The notes below the pieces were generated by a model. The model was given only the letters and a program-made list of their open reading frames with translations, was not told the origin of the DNA and ran no database searches. A DNA stretch of 62,368 nt, from positions 1 through 62,368 of the forward strand of contig CATKXR010000021.1 in NCBI GenBank assembly GCA_949840805.1. The letters run 5' to 3'. This DNA comes from an uncultured Lachnospiraceae bacterium (GTDB taxonomy: Bacteria > Bacillota > Clostridia > Lachnospirales > Lachnospiraceae). The stretch's first letter is position 1, and each line of letters begins with the position of its first letter. Shown piece after piece: positions 36,488 through 45,988 of this stretch. Made by a program: the position numbers and the translations under genes.

Positions 36488-36584
36488 GAGCCATCGCATC
36501 CTACAGCCTGCCAACACGCCCCTGCTGTTCCCTGTATAGCGGACCAGAAAATATATGTGTGATGACGCCCCTCTGCGACGGCTC
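36488..36584 (-). terminator. Long-loop hairpin with U-tract upstream of glgX
   Basis: Arms GAGCCGTCGCA (36584-36574) and TGCGATGGCTC (36498-36488) pair over 11 bp with one G-U, enclosing 75 bases, followed by TTTTT on the minus strand. It sits between the hemerythrin gene and glgX, so it is either a terminator for the first or a 5' control element of the second. The rest of the 36367-36658 gap shows nothing else clear. Confidence 0.5.
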
Positions 36585-36658
36585 CTAACCCATTCGTTCA
36601 CATTTCCGACCAATTTGTTCTTGTCTGCATTATATTCTAAATATCCGTAAAATTCAAT

Positions 36659-38002
36659 CTATAACTTCCCTGTTTTAAAATACTGGTCAATCCTTTTCTT
36701 AATATACGCCGGATGCAAAGATTTCAGCAAATACCCTTCCGGCTTTAACTCCAGTACCTTTCTCACGGTTTCCATATCATCCCTGCTGGTCAGGAAAATA
36801 ACCGGGATGTCGGCAAAATCCTCCTCGGAGCGAAGCATTTCCATTACACTCCTTCCATCGCATACCGGCATCTCGTAGTTCATCAGAATCATATCCGGCC
36901 TGTCTAAGGAAATGGCACGGATTGCAGACACTCCCGACTCGGCCACGCACACCTCATAATCTGATCCCAGAAGATTCTTCATCCCCTGCCTTATGGTCAT
37001 AGAATCGTCTACCACAAGCACCTTATTTTTCGGGTCCTCGTCCCTGTCTGACAGGAATTTCTCAATTTCCTTCCTGGCATTCCTCACCCCGATAGGAGTC
37101 CCTATGCCGTCTGAAAGCAGATGCGGCGCAAAGACACAGTAGGAAAAATATCCTTCGTTTGTGTTAAACAGCAGGCTGACCTGCGGTTTCTTTTGTTCAA
37201 ACACTTCCGAAAACTGGTCATAGGTCAGAAGGTTTTCCTCTTTCAGCTCATACAGCTTTAAGGCCGGAAAATGCTGCATGACGCGCCACACAAACTGTTT
37301 TGCCGTGTAGCGTACCGCGTTGACCAGCATAAAATCCAGCTTTCCTGACCGTAGCCCCATGATCTTACCCACGGTATTGATCAGGATCTTTTCTTCAAAG
37401 GCCAAAATAATCTCCCAGTTTTTATCTTCCTTTTCCGTGCCGTAAACCAGCCGGTAATATACCCCGTTTCCGAACCGCTCCCCTCCGTATGTATCGCTGA
37501 TAGCCTGTGCGTCCAACTGGAACATATCGCGCAGAAGCTTTTGTATCACCTTCCGCATCATCTCGATCTCCTGGTCAGGCAGAAGGTCCACCCATTTACT
37601 CATCTTCTCTCCGGTCATCGCGAGATCTTCCGTCAGTGTATGGCCGATCAGCCACCCAGCGCAGACACCCAGAAAATGCTCCACTGCCTCGGGAGAATAA
37701 TTTTCCATCATCAGTTCCTGCTCTAAGGCCGGAAGCGTATCTTCCCGAAAGCCTGTGTGTATGCGCCTGTGCATTTCCAGTTCTTCATAGCCGATGGAAG
37801 CCATATACCTCTCTTCTTCCAAAAAATGTTTAAGGGCGTGTTCCTTTAAATACTTAACGCCTTCCTGGTATGTTCTGGGGTTGTTCTTTTCTTCTTCCAA
37901 TGCCATAAGCTTGTTGACAATCCGAAAAAGCCTCTGGTGTTCCCGGTCAATAATCTCTACCCCAATATTGTACTCATCCTTCCATACCATTTGCTTGTCC
38001 AT
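36659..38002 (-). CDS. Hemerythrin-like protein fused to a pseudo-receiver domain
   Basis: A 447-residue protein. Residues 1-125 are a bacteriohemerythrin with DREHQRLF, HFLEE (HxxxE) and HRRIH (HxxxH), binding a di-iron centre for O2 or NO sensing. The middle (about 150-300) is not firmly assigned. Residues 325-445 form a CheY-like receiver with VLVVDDSM, but the phosphoacceptor Asp is Asn375 in MILMNYEMP; the conserved Thr and Lys are kept. The start at 38002 has AAGGAG upstream. It is probably an oxygen-responsive regulator or chemotaxis adaptor that works without phosphorylation. Confidence 0.88.
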   Translation of the reverse strand: MDKQMVWKDEYNIGVEIIDREHQRLFRIVNKLMALEEEKNNPRTYQEGVKYLKEHALKHFLEEERYMASIGYEELEMHRRIHTGFREDTLPALEQELMMENYSPEAVEHFLGVCAGWLIGHTLTEDLAMTGEKMSKWVDLLPDQEIEMMRKVIQKLLRDMFQLDAQAISDTYGGERFGNGVYYRLVYGTEKEDKNWEIILAFEEKILINTVGKIMGLRSGKLDFMLVNAVRYTAKQFVWRVMQHFPALKLYELKEENLLTYDQFSEVFEQKKPQVSLLFNTNEGYFSYCVFAPHLLSDGIGTPIGVRNARKEIEKFLSDRDEDPKNKVLVVDDSMTIRQGMKNLLGSDYEVCVAESGVSAIRAISLDRPDMILMNYEMPVCDGRSVMEMLRSEEDFADIPVIFLTSRDDMETVRKVLELKPEGYLLKSLHPAYIKKRIDQYFKTGKL

Positions 38003-38223
38003 AAATGAATTCTCCTTTGCCACAGAAAGACTGAAGTCCCCTGTCATTATTTTACAGCTACAAACAAACCTGTTTGATTTCCGCTGGTCTTTTATACTGG
38101 CGAGTATGATTATTTGCTAATAGGATTCGGTATATTTATGGATATATGGGAACCGTATTGACAAATTATTTGGCTCTCAGATATAAAAACAGCGAAAAAA
38201 TATAAGGCATCATATCTTTATTT

Positions 38224-38292
38224 GGTGTATGCTGTCCCCGCAAAAAACAATAACCTGTAAAGACGGATATCTTATAGGAAACAGTATACACC
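38224..38292. repeat. Inverted repeat in the 303-bp gap before the hemerythrin gene
   Basis: GGTGTATGCTGT (38224-38235) and ACAGTATACACC (38281-38292) are complementary apart from one G-T. They lie downstream of tepA and upstream of the hemerythrin gene. The remainder of 38003-38305 is AT-rich with nothing else recognised. Confidence 0.5.
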
Positions 38293-38305
38293 ATTCTGGA
38301 ATTTT

Positions 38306-39094
38306 TTACAACTGTTTAATACAATGGTTGTCAATCAATTCATAAAGCTTATGAAGCGCTTCCCGGATTCCCCCCACCTCGTCAATCAGCCCTTCTTTCA
38401 CTGCCTGTTCCCCTACAAGGACCGTCCCCAAGTCCCGGGTGAGCATTTTTGTGTTGTGCATCAGGCATTTCACATGTTCGTACTCCATCCGGGAATGGCT
38501 GCTGATAAAGCTTAAGATCCTGTCCTGGATCATGTTAAAATATTCATAGGTCTGGGCCGCGCCGATGACCATCCCTGTCATACGCACCGGATGGATCATC
38601 ACCGTCCCCGTGGGTACGATAAAGGAATAATTCGTGGACACTGCCAGAGGCACCCCGATGGAGTGGCTGCCTCCTAAGACCAGGGATACGGTAGGCATGG
38701 TCACGGAAGCGATCATTTCCGCTATGGCAAGCCCTGCATCCACGTCTCCCCCGGAGGTATTTAAAAGAACCAGCAGCCCGTCCACACTGTCATCGTCTTC
38801 TAAGGATGCAAGCTGGGGCAGCACATGGTCATACTTTGTGGCCTTGGAATTTCCGGAAAGGTTTTCATGGCCTTCCACTTCCCCGATAATGGATAAAAGA
38901 TGGATCTTCCTTTTTCCCTGGTTTTTCTCCAGGGTCATCTGGCCGTATTCCTGCAGCTTCTCGTCTTCCTTCTGTTCCAGTTCTTTTTCCTTTTCCTTTG
39001 CGTCTTCTTTAGCATCGCTGCCGCTTCCGGAAGAGTTTTTGTCTTCGTTCCTCATATCAATATCATCTGCGCTTTCCATATTTTTCCGGCTCAT
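38306..39094 (-). CDS. tepA: ClpP-like serine protease TepA
   Basis: A 262-residue protein with a charged, glutamate/lysine-rich N-terminal 70 residues, then a ClpP/crotonase-fold domain: LLVLLNTSGGDVDAGLAIAEMI, and the probable nucleophile serine in GGSHSIGVPLA. This matches translocation-enhancing protein TepA of Firmicutes, thought to process or clear secretory leftovers. The start at 39094 has AAAGGGAG upstream; the frame extends 15 codons further. It is divergent from the FMN-binding lipoprotein. Confidence 0.92.
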   Translation of the reverse strand: MSRKNMESADDIDMRNEDKNSSGSGSDAKEDAKEKEKELEQKEDEKLQEYGQMTLEKNQGKRKIHLLSIIGEVEGHENLSGNSKATKYDHVLPQLASLEDDDSVDGLLVLLNTSGGDVDAGLAIAEMIASVTMPTVSLVLGGSHSIGVPLAVSTNYSFIVPTGTVMIHPVRMTGMVIGAAQTYEYFNMIQDRILSFISSHSRMEYEHVKCLMHNTKMLTRDLGTVLVGEQAVKEGLIDEVGGIREALHKLYELIDNHCIKQL

Positions 39095-39195
39095 TCTAAT
39101 CTCCCTTTCCTCGCTTTTCTCACAGAACGCTTTTACCATTATGTGCAGAAAATCCGGAAATATGTTTCAGCTTTTGCGACGGCGCCGCTTTTTCA

Positions 39196-39224
39196 TTGAC
39201 GGCATTTCTTCCCTATGATATAAT
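39196..39224 (+). promoter_or_regulatory. Promoter of the FMN-binding lipoprotein
   Basis: TTGACG and TATAAT are separated by 17 bp, about 45 bases before the start codon. It is one of the strongest sigma-A-like promoters in the window. Confidence 0.75.
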
Positions 39225-39270
39225 GGAACAACATGGCAACATTACCAAAATAAAAAAGAGGGGGACTACC

Positions 39271-40629
39271 ATGAAGAAATTTGTAACAACCGCGTTCTGC
39301 GTATGGTTAGGCGCGTCACTGACCGCCTGCGGCAGCCAGGCTTCGGCGCCGGCCACCCAGGCTCCGGAAACCACGGCGGCAGAGACCAAAGCGGAAGCGG
39401 GTGGAGAGACGCTGACGGGTTCGGCCGAAGGCTTTGGAGGAGAGGTCACTGTCACCTTAACCATGGATGGAGACAAGATCACCGCCTGTTCCATAAAGGG
39501 GGACGACGAGACCCCGGATATCGGCCAGAAAGCATTCCCTGATCTGGAAAAACAGATTGTCGGGGCCGGCGGCATAGAGATTGACGGCGTTTCCGGCGCT
39601 ACCGTTACCAGCAAAGCTGTAAAGAAAGCAGCCGCGCAGGCCTTAGGACTGGAAATCGAAGAAACCGAAGCGGAGACAAAAGAAGCTGAGACCGCGGCTC
39701 CTGCAGAAAAAGTAGAGATTGACGGCGGGCTGCAGATCGGTCAGGTTTACGCCGCTGCCCATGGTACCAAGTGCTTTACCCAGGCCGTCGCCGTCGTGCA
39801 GGATGACGTAATTATCGCTGCTTATCTGGATGAATTCCAGTTTATTGACAGCAGCGAAGACGTCACCGGTGTGCCAAACAGCGATACCGATTTTGCAGAA
39901 GGCTATGCCGATGGGCTTGTGCTCTGCTCCAAACGCGAGAATGCAAAATACTACAGCGCGTTAATGGCGGACCATGGCGGCTCTACCGTGGCCATTGACA
40001 CCAACTATGACGCTATCGAAAGCTTTGCCGTAGGAAAAACCATCGAGGAACTGAAAACAGCGGCAGGAAGCGACGACGCCGTGGATGCGGTTTCCGGCGC
40101 CACCCTGGCAGATACGGCAGGTTATCTGGATGCCATCGCCCAGGCCGCGCAGGCTGCCCAGGATACCCAGGCCGTAGAATTTACCGGAGACTCCGATTCC
40201 TTAAAGCTGAATGTGGTTTACGCGGCTGCTCACGGAACCAAGTGCTTCACCTCCGCGGCTGCCTTAACCGACGGCGAAAACATTGTTTTAAGCTATATTG
40301 ACGAGTTCCAGTTTATCGACGGCAGCGCAGACGTAACCGGCGTGCCCAACAGCGACGCCGATTTCGCAGAAGGCTATGCCGAGGGCAAGGTTCTCTGTTC
40401 CAAGCGCGTAAACACTGCTTACTACAGCAAGAACATGGCTGACAAGGGCGGCTCCACCATCGCCATTGACGCCAATTTTGATGCCATCCAGAACCACATT
40501 AACGGCATGAGCATAAAAGATACCGCAGACCTGGCCGGAAGCGAGAACCCGGTGGATGCCATTTCCGGCGCTACCCTGGTGGACACGGCAGGTTATCTGA
40601 ACGCAGTTCTTGAAGCGGCCAAAAAATAA
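39271..40629 (+). CDS. FMN-binding lipoprotein with two internal repeats
   Basis: A 452-residue secreted lipoprotein. The signal peptide ends in the lipobox LTAC. Residues about 45-130 form an FMN_bind domain with DGVSGATVTS, a motif compatible with covalent flavin attachment by ApbE. Two homologous units of about 145 residues follow, each with YAAAHGTKCFT, DEFQFID, DVTGVPNSD, AEGYA and a final SGATL. The role is probably extracellular electron transfer or flavin scaffolding. The start at 39271 is after GAGGGGGAC. The gene stands on the opposite strand to its neighbours, with its own promoter. Confidence 0.88.
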   Translation: MKKFVTTAFCVWLGASLTACGSQASAPATQAPETTAAETKAEAGGETLTGSAEGFGGEVTVTLTMDGDKITACSIKGDDETPDIGQKAFPDLEKQIVGAGGIEIDGVSGATVTSKAVKKAAAQALGLEIEETEAETKEAETAAPAEKVEIDGGLQIGQVYAAAHGTKCFTQAVAVVQDDVIIAAYLDEFQFIDSSEDVTGVPNSDTDFAEGYADGLVLCSKRENAKYYSALMADHGGSTVAIDTNYDAIESFAVGKTIEELKTAAGSDDAVDAVSGATLADTAGYLDAIAQAAQAAQDTQAVEFTGDSDSLKLNVVYAAAHGTKCFTSAAALTDGENIVLSYIDEFQFIDGSADVTGVPNSDADFAEGYAEGKVLCSKRVNTAYYSKNMADKGGSTIAIDANFDAIQNHINGMSIKDTADLAGSENPVDAISGATLVDTAGYLNAVLEAAKK

Positions 40630-40673
40630 TCGCTGTCATAAGGAACACGAAAAAAGAAGGGAGGGATTAACGA

Positions 40674-40847
40674 ATGAATATTTCCGCATTATCGTTCCCC
40701 GTTTGTACGGGAGCCGGCAACACGGGACTGGAGATCGCCATGTTGTCCAAAGCTCTTGACACCGCCGAAGTCACCGGCGATGCCATCAACAAAATGCTGG
40801 AAGCAAGCGTGACCGGTTTAGGGCAGAACCTTGATATCCGGGCATAA
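40674..40847 (+). CDS. YjfB-like putative motility protein
   Basis: A 57-residue protein beginning MNISALSFP with an amphipathic helix-rich body and LDIRA at the end, similar to the short YjfB/putative motility family of Firmicutes. GGGAGG precedes the start. The function is unknown. It follows the FMN-binding lipoprotein by 44 bp and is ended by a strong shared terminator. Confidence 0.75.
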   Translation: MNISALSFPVCTGAGNTGLEIAMLSKALDTAEVTGDAINKMLEASVTGLGQNLDIRA

Positions 40848-40884
40848 TGGATATTCTGAACAGGAATATTTATAAGGGATCTTT

Positions 40885-40928
40885 ATAAAGCAAAGGGGCG
40901 GGTAATCTTTACCGCCCCTTTGCTTTAT
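40885..40928. terminator. Bidirectional terminator
   Basis: A 20-bp stem with one bulged G, ATAAAGCAAAGGGGCGG and its complement, and a short loop. A-runs and T-runs on both sides let it end both the plus-strand YjfB-like gene and the minus-strand cardiolipin synthase. Confidence 0.85.
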
Positions 40929-40945
40929 ATTTTAACAGGATTCTC

Positions 40946-42502
40946 TTACATCAGCGGCGCCGCCAGGCGAAGCCCGGCCCCGGCCAACTGCTTCCACAAG
41001 GGATATCTCCTGCATTCCTCCAGGGTAATCTCCTGGCATTGCCTTAATGTCTCCTGGAAATCCCTCTCCACATCCGCCACCACCCGGCATCGGTACAGAT
41101 AAACCGCGCACTCAAAATGCAGGTACAGGCTCCTGTAATCTAAGTTTACCGACCCTACCACCGCCTTCTCCCCATCGCTGCTGAATACTTTGGCGTGGAT
41201 AAATCCCGGCGTATATTCAAAAATCCTTACTCCTGCCGCCAAAAGTTCCCCATAATAAGATCTGGCCAGCACATAGGCATAAGGCTTATCCGGCACATGA
41301 GGCATGATAATCATCACCTCCACCCCGCGCTTTGCCGCAAAGGTGAGGGCCGTGATCATATCGCTGTCCAGAATCAGGTACGGCGTCATAATATGGACAT
41401 AGCTGCGGGCCTCGTTGAGAATATCAAGATACACGTACTCTCCCACCGTCTCGTTGTCCCACGGGCTGTCCCCGTAAGGCATCACAAACCCGTCCATCTT
41501 AAGGCTTAAAGGATACCGGTAATCCGGGTCCCGAAGATATTTCCCATAGTCTTCCTTATCCCGCTCTGTCACGTTCCACATCTGCAGGAACATCATCAGA
41601 AAACTGTTTACCGCTTCTCCCTTCAGCATCACTGCCGTGTCCTTCCAATGGCCGAACCGGACGACCTCATTGATATACTCGTCCGCCAGGTTCACTCCCC
41701 CGGTAAACGCCGTGTGGCCGTCGATCACCGTGATTTTCCTGTGGTCCCGGTTGTTCTGGTAACTGGAAAGAGCCGGTTTTACCGGGGAGAACATCTTACA
41801 TCGGATTCCCATATGTCTCAGCTTCTGGGGATAATGGTGGGGAAGAAGGGTCAGGCAGCCCATGCCGTCATACATAAAGCGCACTTCCACTCCTTCCCCG
41901 GCTTTTTCTGCCAGCACCTCCAGAATCGAATCCCAGAACTTCCCCTCCTCCACGATAAAATATTCCATGAAAATATAGCGTTCTGCCTTCTTTAGCTCCT
42001 CCAGCAGCTTGGGATACCATACGTCACCTAAGGGAAAATATTCCACATGGGTCTTGTCATAGACCGGGTATCCTCCGTAACGCCCCATATATCCTGCCAG
42101 ATGGGCCGCCCTCCTGCTCTCCCTGAAAAGCCTCGCCATGACCATCTCATTCTGCTCCAGAAACGGCTCTGTCTGCTTCAGGTTGTCATTTAGCCGCGCC
42201 GCAAGCCGGTGGGTCCCCACCTGCAGTTTCAAAAAAATATAAAACATGGCTCCAAACACCGGAAAAACAAGTACGGGAATCACCCACGCAAGCTGGTAGA
42301 CCGGGTTCTGCTTTTGGTTGAGAATATAGACCACCACCATGGCGCTCAACAGCGTAAAACCTCCGTACACAAAGAAAATATGGTCTCCCAGCCATTTAAA
42401 CGCCACGAACAGTACCGCGATCTGGATCAGCAGAAACAGCATCACAAATGCCGTCCTGCCAAAGATCACCCGCAGAAATTTCTTCCATTTCTTCCGATTC
42501 AC
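40946..42502 (-). CDS. cls: Cardiolipin synthase
   Basis: A membrane phospholipase-D-family enzyme of 518 residues joining two phosphatidylglycerols. Two N-terminal membrane segments are followed by two HKD motifs, HRKITVIDG and HAKVFSSDGEKAVVGS. A GTG start at 42502 is chosen: it has AGGAGG upstream and begins at the basic residues before the first membrane helix, while the longer frame adds an arginine-rich unlikely stretch. Confidence 0.94.
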   Translation of the reverse strand: MNRKKWKKFLRVIFGRTAFVMLFLLIQIAVLFVAFKWLGDHIFFVYGGFTLLSAMVVVYILNQKQNPVYQLAWVIPVLVFPVFGAMFYIFLKLQVGTHRLAARLNDNLKQTEPFLEQNEMVMARLFRESRRAAHLAGYMGRYGGYPVYDKTHVEYFPLGDVWYPKLLEELKKAERYIFMEYFIVEEGKFWDSILEVLAEKAGEGVEVRFMYDGMGCLTLLPHHYPQKLRHMGIRCKMFSPVKPALSSYQNNRDHRKITVIDGHTAFTGGVNLADEYINEVVRFGHWKDTAVMLKGEAVNSFLMMFLQMWNVTERDKEDYGKYLRDPDYRYPLSLKMDGFVMPYGDSPWDNETVGEYVYLDILNEARSYVHIMTPYLILDSDMITALTFAAKRGVEVMIIMPHVPDKPYAYVLARSYYGELLAAGVRIFEYTPGFIHAKVFSSDGEKAVVGSVNLDYRSLYLHFECAVYLYRCRVVADVERDFQETLRQCQEITLEECRRYPLWKQLAGAGLRLAAPLM

Positions 42503-42610
42503 CCTTCGCCGCCTCCTGTCACCAAAACCAACCGCTCTTTTTCCAATGTCTCTTCCAACAGTATCCGGCCTGCATCCATATGCCGCGGTACTACACAATC
42601 ATAATCAAGA

Positions 42611-43888
42611 TTATCCCAGGGCCTGCTCCAGATCACCAATAATATCTTTCACTCCTTCAATCCCTACGCTGAGCCGGATCATGGACGGATCCACCCCGGC
42701 TTCCTGAAGCTGCTCGTCATTTAACTGCCTGTGGGTGTGGCTGGCCGGGTGCAGCACAGAGGTCCTGGCATCCGCCACATGGGTCACAATGGCCGCAAGT
42801 TTCAGCTTATCCATAAATTCCGCAGCAGCCGCCCGGCCGCCCTTCAGCCCAAAGGAAATCACCCCGCAGGTGCCGTTTGGCATATATTTCTGCGCCAGCT
42901 CATAATATTTATCTCCCGGAAGACCCGGATAGCAGACCCACGCCACATCTTCCCGGTTTTTCAGATACTCTGCCACCTGCCTGGCATTCTCACAGTGGCG
43001 CGGCATGCGCAGATGCAGTGTCTCCAGCCCCACATTCAGCAAAAAGGCATTCTGCGGTGACTGGATGGAACCCATATCCCGCATGAGCTGGGCCGTGGCT
43101 TTGGTGATATAAGCTCCCTTCCCGAATTTCTGGGTGTAAACCACCCCATGGTAGGACTCATCCGGCGTAGTCAGGCCGGGATATTTATCCCTGCAGGCTT
43201 CCCAGTCGAAATTGCCGCTGTCCACAATACAGCCGCCCACGCACATGGCATGGCCGTCCATATATTTGGTAGTGGAATGGGTCACGATATCCGCCCCCCA
43301 CTCAAACGGACGGCAGTTAATGGGAGTGGCAAACGTATTGTCCACAATCAGGGGAACCCCGTGGCTGTGGGCCAGCCTTGCAAACTTCTCGATATCCAGA
43401 ACCACCAGGGCCGGATTGGCTATGGTCTCGCCGAACACGGCCCTGGTATTGGGTTTAAATGCTTTGGAGAGCTCCTCCTCAGGCGCATCCGGATCCACAA
43501 GGGTACATTCGATGCCAAAACGCTTCAGAGTCACCGTGAGCAGATTCGAAGTCCCTCCGTAGATCGTGGCCGCGCTGACCACATGATCCCCCGCAGAACA
43601 GATATTCAAGACGGCATACATATTGGCCGCCTGCCCGGAGGAGGTCAGCATGGCAGCAGCCCCTCCCTCTAAAGCACAGATCTTTGCCGCCACCGCGTCA
43701 TTGGTGGGATTGGCCAGGCGCGTATAAAAGTATCCGTTCTCTTCCAGGTCAAACAGGCGCCCCATCTGTTCGCTGGTCTCATATTTAAAAGTGGTGCTCT
43801 GGTAGATCGGGAGCACCCGGGCCTCTCCGTTCTTTGGCTGCCAGCCGCCCTGAACGCAGATGGTATCCCGCAGCATGTCCTGACTCAT
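42611..43888 (-). CDS. metY: O-acetylhomoserine aminocarboxypropyltransferase (MetY)
   Basis: A 425-residue PLP enzyme of the Cys/Met metabolism family forming homocysteine from O-acetylhomoserine and sulfide. The PLP-lysine lies in THSTTKYMDGH; LTSSGQAANMYAVLN and VDNTFATP are characteristic. Length matches MetY rather than the shorter MetB/MetC. GAAGGAGG lies before the ATG. Confidence 0.94.
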   Translation of the reverse strand: MSQDMLRDTICVQGGWQPKNGEARVLPIYQSTTFKYETSEQMGRLFDLEENGYFYTRLANPTNDAVAAKICALEGGAAAMLTSSGQAANMYAVLNICSAGDHVVSAATIYGGTSNLLTVTLKRFGIECTLVDPDAPEEELSKAFKPNTRAVFGETIANPALVVLDIEKFARLAHSHGVPLIVDNTFATPINCRPFEWGADIVTHSTTKYMDGHAMCVGGCIVDSGNFDWEACRDKYPGLTTPDESYHGVVYTQKFGKGAYITKATAQLMRDMGSIQSPQNAFLLNVGLETLHLRMPRHCENARQVAEYLKNREDVAWVCYPGLPGDKYYELAQKYMPNGTCGVISFGLKGGRAAAAEFMDKLKLAAIVTHVADARTSVLHPASHTHRQLNDEQLQEAGVDPSMIRLSVGIEGVKDIIGDLEQALG

Positions 43889-43908
43889 ATTTTTATCCTC
43901 CTTCTTGC

Positions 43909-43934
43909 TTCTGCCATAGTTGTTTCTGCCATAG
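43909..43934. repeat. Direct repeat in the metY leader
   Basis: TTCTGCCATAG occurs at 43909-43919 and 43924-43934, a 15-bp period, between the promoter and metY start. It could be a regulator site, or chance. Confidence 0.4.
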
Positions 43935-43951
43935 ATTGAAACAATAAACTT

Positions 43952-43980
43952 AGTGTATCACAAATCCGGCTGTTTCTCAA
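43952..43980 (-). promoter_or_regulatory. metY promoter
   Basis: On the minus strand, TTGAGA (43980-43975) and TACACT (43957-43952) are 17 bp apart, overlapping the last codons of the upstream sulfatase gene. No S-box riboswitch was seen in the short leader. Confidence 0.5.
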
Positions 43981-45920
43981 GACCCTCCCTCTTTCCGGGC
44001 CATCCCCAGCGGCACCTTGTCCCGGCCGATCTGCCAGACCGTAATCTCTTCGTCTTCCTTATAAGGCACCCTGTTGGCCCTGAGACAGCCTCTTCCTTCC
44101 AATACCGTGTCCACCGGCTTCCCGTTTACGCAGATCGTGGAATATCCGTTAAAATTTTCCCCTTCTACCAGGATCTTTTCCTGTTCATGGGTTGTTTGCT
44201 TCTGGACAATCGGGAGAATCCCCATCTGAAGTCTGGTGGCCTCATAAGGCGACTCTCCGCCGTACACCTCCTGCTCTCCGTAAAGGATGTCGTATTCCAA
44301 AACCTGCATGGCCTCCAGGTATTCCTCCTCATCACTCCCGCCCTCGTCCAGATGGTGCTGGTGGAAGCGGGTCATGGTTCCCTCATGAATGTCCAGAAGG
44401 TTCAGCAGATGGGCCGTGAGCTGATAGGCTTCCAGATCCCGCCTGACCTTCGGAAGCTTCATATTGTTCCAGATCACATACTGCGTCTGGAACAGGGAGC
44501 CGTTTGCCATCTCTTCCTGGCTCCACTCAAAACCAGGAAGATGGTCGCCATAGAGCACCAGGACCACCGGCTTTTCCCGTCTTGCCAACTGATAAACCAG
44601 CTTCTCCACAAACAAATCCATATCGCGGAGCTGTTCACAATAATAGGCAAAGGACGGATATTTTCCGTGTCCCTGGACAGAGATCGCATAGATAAAATCC
44701 TGCTCCCCTGAAGAATCCAGTGTTTTTATGATTTCATCCGCCAGCACTTCATCCCGGCACCAGCCCATAGGATTCTTCGTAATGTCATACATATATTCAA
44801 TCGGAGTGAACGTCTCAAATCCCAACTGGGAAAACACCTTATGCCGGTCATAAAATGTTCCTTCGTTATTGTGGATGGCATGGGTTCGGCATCCCATTTC
44901 CCTCATGGTAAACGCAATGCTTTCACAGGCCGTCTTCTGCAGCACCGTCTTATATGGATATTCCCCCGGCCCGAAAAAATCCAGGTTCATTCCCGTAATG
45001 CACTCAAACTCCGTGTTGGCCGTCCCTGCCCCTACTGACGGCACGCTTAAATATCCCGACGGATACTGCCTGGCCAGATACCGGAAAAAGGGGATCGGAT
45101 CCTCCTCTGCCGGATTCTTTTTCCAGAGCTCAGGGTCAAAAAAGGACTCCAACTGGACCATGATGATGTCCGGCCCGCCGTATTTTGCGGAATCCGGACG
45201 AGGATAAGGGGACCGGCCGTCCCTGCCTTTTCCTGCATCCATATTCTCAGGCACCAGTTCCTCCTGTTCCAGTTCCGCCACCACCTGGCGGTCGTACTCC
45301 TCCGGCCTGGCAATCCCTGTATTAAACACAGAATTGGCAAAACAATAAGGGAAACCGTAATCCATATATGCCTGGCCGATATTCCCGAAACGGACCGCCA
45401 CCAGCCCGCTCATCATGGCAAGATCCAAAACGCCCCATATCACCGCCATTCCCACCGCCGCCACACAGGCGGACTGGGTAAGATTTACCGGCCGGGAATC
45501 CACAGGAGCCTTTTTCCAGATAAAGACGCAGAGCGCTGCCGTTCCCGCCGCCGACGCTGCCCCGGCCACGATCTGCCACCAGGAAAAATATGTAGTCAGA
45601 AGGGCTGCCGCGTATTTAACCAGCCTTAAGTCCGTAGCCGTAAAAGGCGTGGTGCGAAACAAAAGCAGCACTCCATTTGTCACCCCGGCGGCCATCCATG
45701 CCGTCCCGGCCGCCGCCGCCGCAAAAAATTTGCGCTTCACAAAAAGCGCCGGCAAAAATGGGATAAGTACCAGCAATGTATTTACCAGAAATACAAGAGG
45801 CCTTCCCCGTACATAATCCGCCAGGGAAGAAAGCGACTTCCTGCTGGCCAGTTCGACCGCCAGGTTCATCAAAAACGCCGCGATCAGCAGCATCCCCAGC
45901 AATTTCCACAGCCGTTTCAT
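43977..45920 (-). CDS. LTA-synthase-like membrane sulfatase
   Basis: A 647-residue protein. Five N-terminal membrane helices (residues 1-195) precede an extracellular alkaline-phosphatase-superfamily domain with IIMVQLESFFDPE, VPSVGAGTANTEFE (nucleophile Thr), ISVQGHGKYP and LYGDHLPG. This is the layout of lipoteichoic acid synthase and related phosphoglycerol transferases. The C-terminal 80 residues form a small beta domain (VEGENFNGYS) resembling IPT/TIG folds. It probably polymerises or transfers glycerol phosphate on a surface polymer. Confidence 0.88.
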   Translation of the reverse strand: MKRLWKLLGMLLIAAFLMNLAVELASRKSLSSLADYVRGRPLVFLVNTLLVLIPFLPALFVKRKFFAAAAAGTAWMAAGVTNGVLLLFRTTPFTATDLRLVKYAAALLTTYFSWWQIVAGAASAAGTAALCVFIWKKAPVDSRPVNLTQSACVAAVGMAVIWGVLDLAMMSGLVAVRFGNIGQAYMDYGFPYCFANSVFNTGIARPEEYDRQVVAELEQEELVPENMDAGKGRDGRSPYPRPDSAKYGGPDIIMVQLESFFDPELWKKNPAEEDPIPFFRYLARQYPSGYLSVPSVGAGTANTEFECITGMNLDFFGPGEYPYKTVLQKTACESIAFTMREMGCRTHAIHNNEGTFYDRHKVFSQLGFETFTPIEYMYDITKNPMGWCRDEVLADEIIKTLDSSGEQDFIYAISVQGHGKYPSFAYYCEQLRDMDLFVEKLVYQLARREKPVVLVLYGDHLPGFEWSQEEMANGSLFQTQYVIWNNMKLPKVRRDLEAYQLTAHLLNLLDIHEGTMTRFHQHHLDEGGSDEEEYLEAMQVLEYDILYGEQEVYGGESPYEATRLQMGILPIVQKQTTHEQEKILVEGENFNGYSTICVNGKPVDTVLEGRGCLRANRVPYKEDEEITVWQIGRDKVPLGMARKEGGS

Positions 45921-45988
45921 TTGGTTTTCAATCTCCTTTGTTAATTAACTTTATATCAATATCGTACAAACGCCCCGCGAACTGTCAC

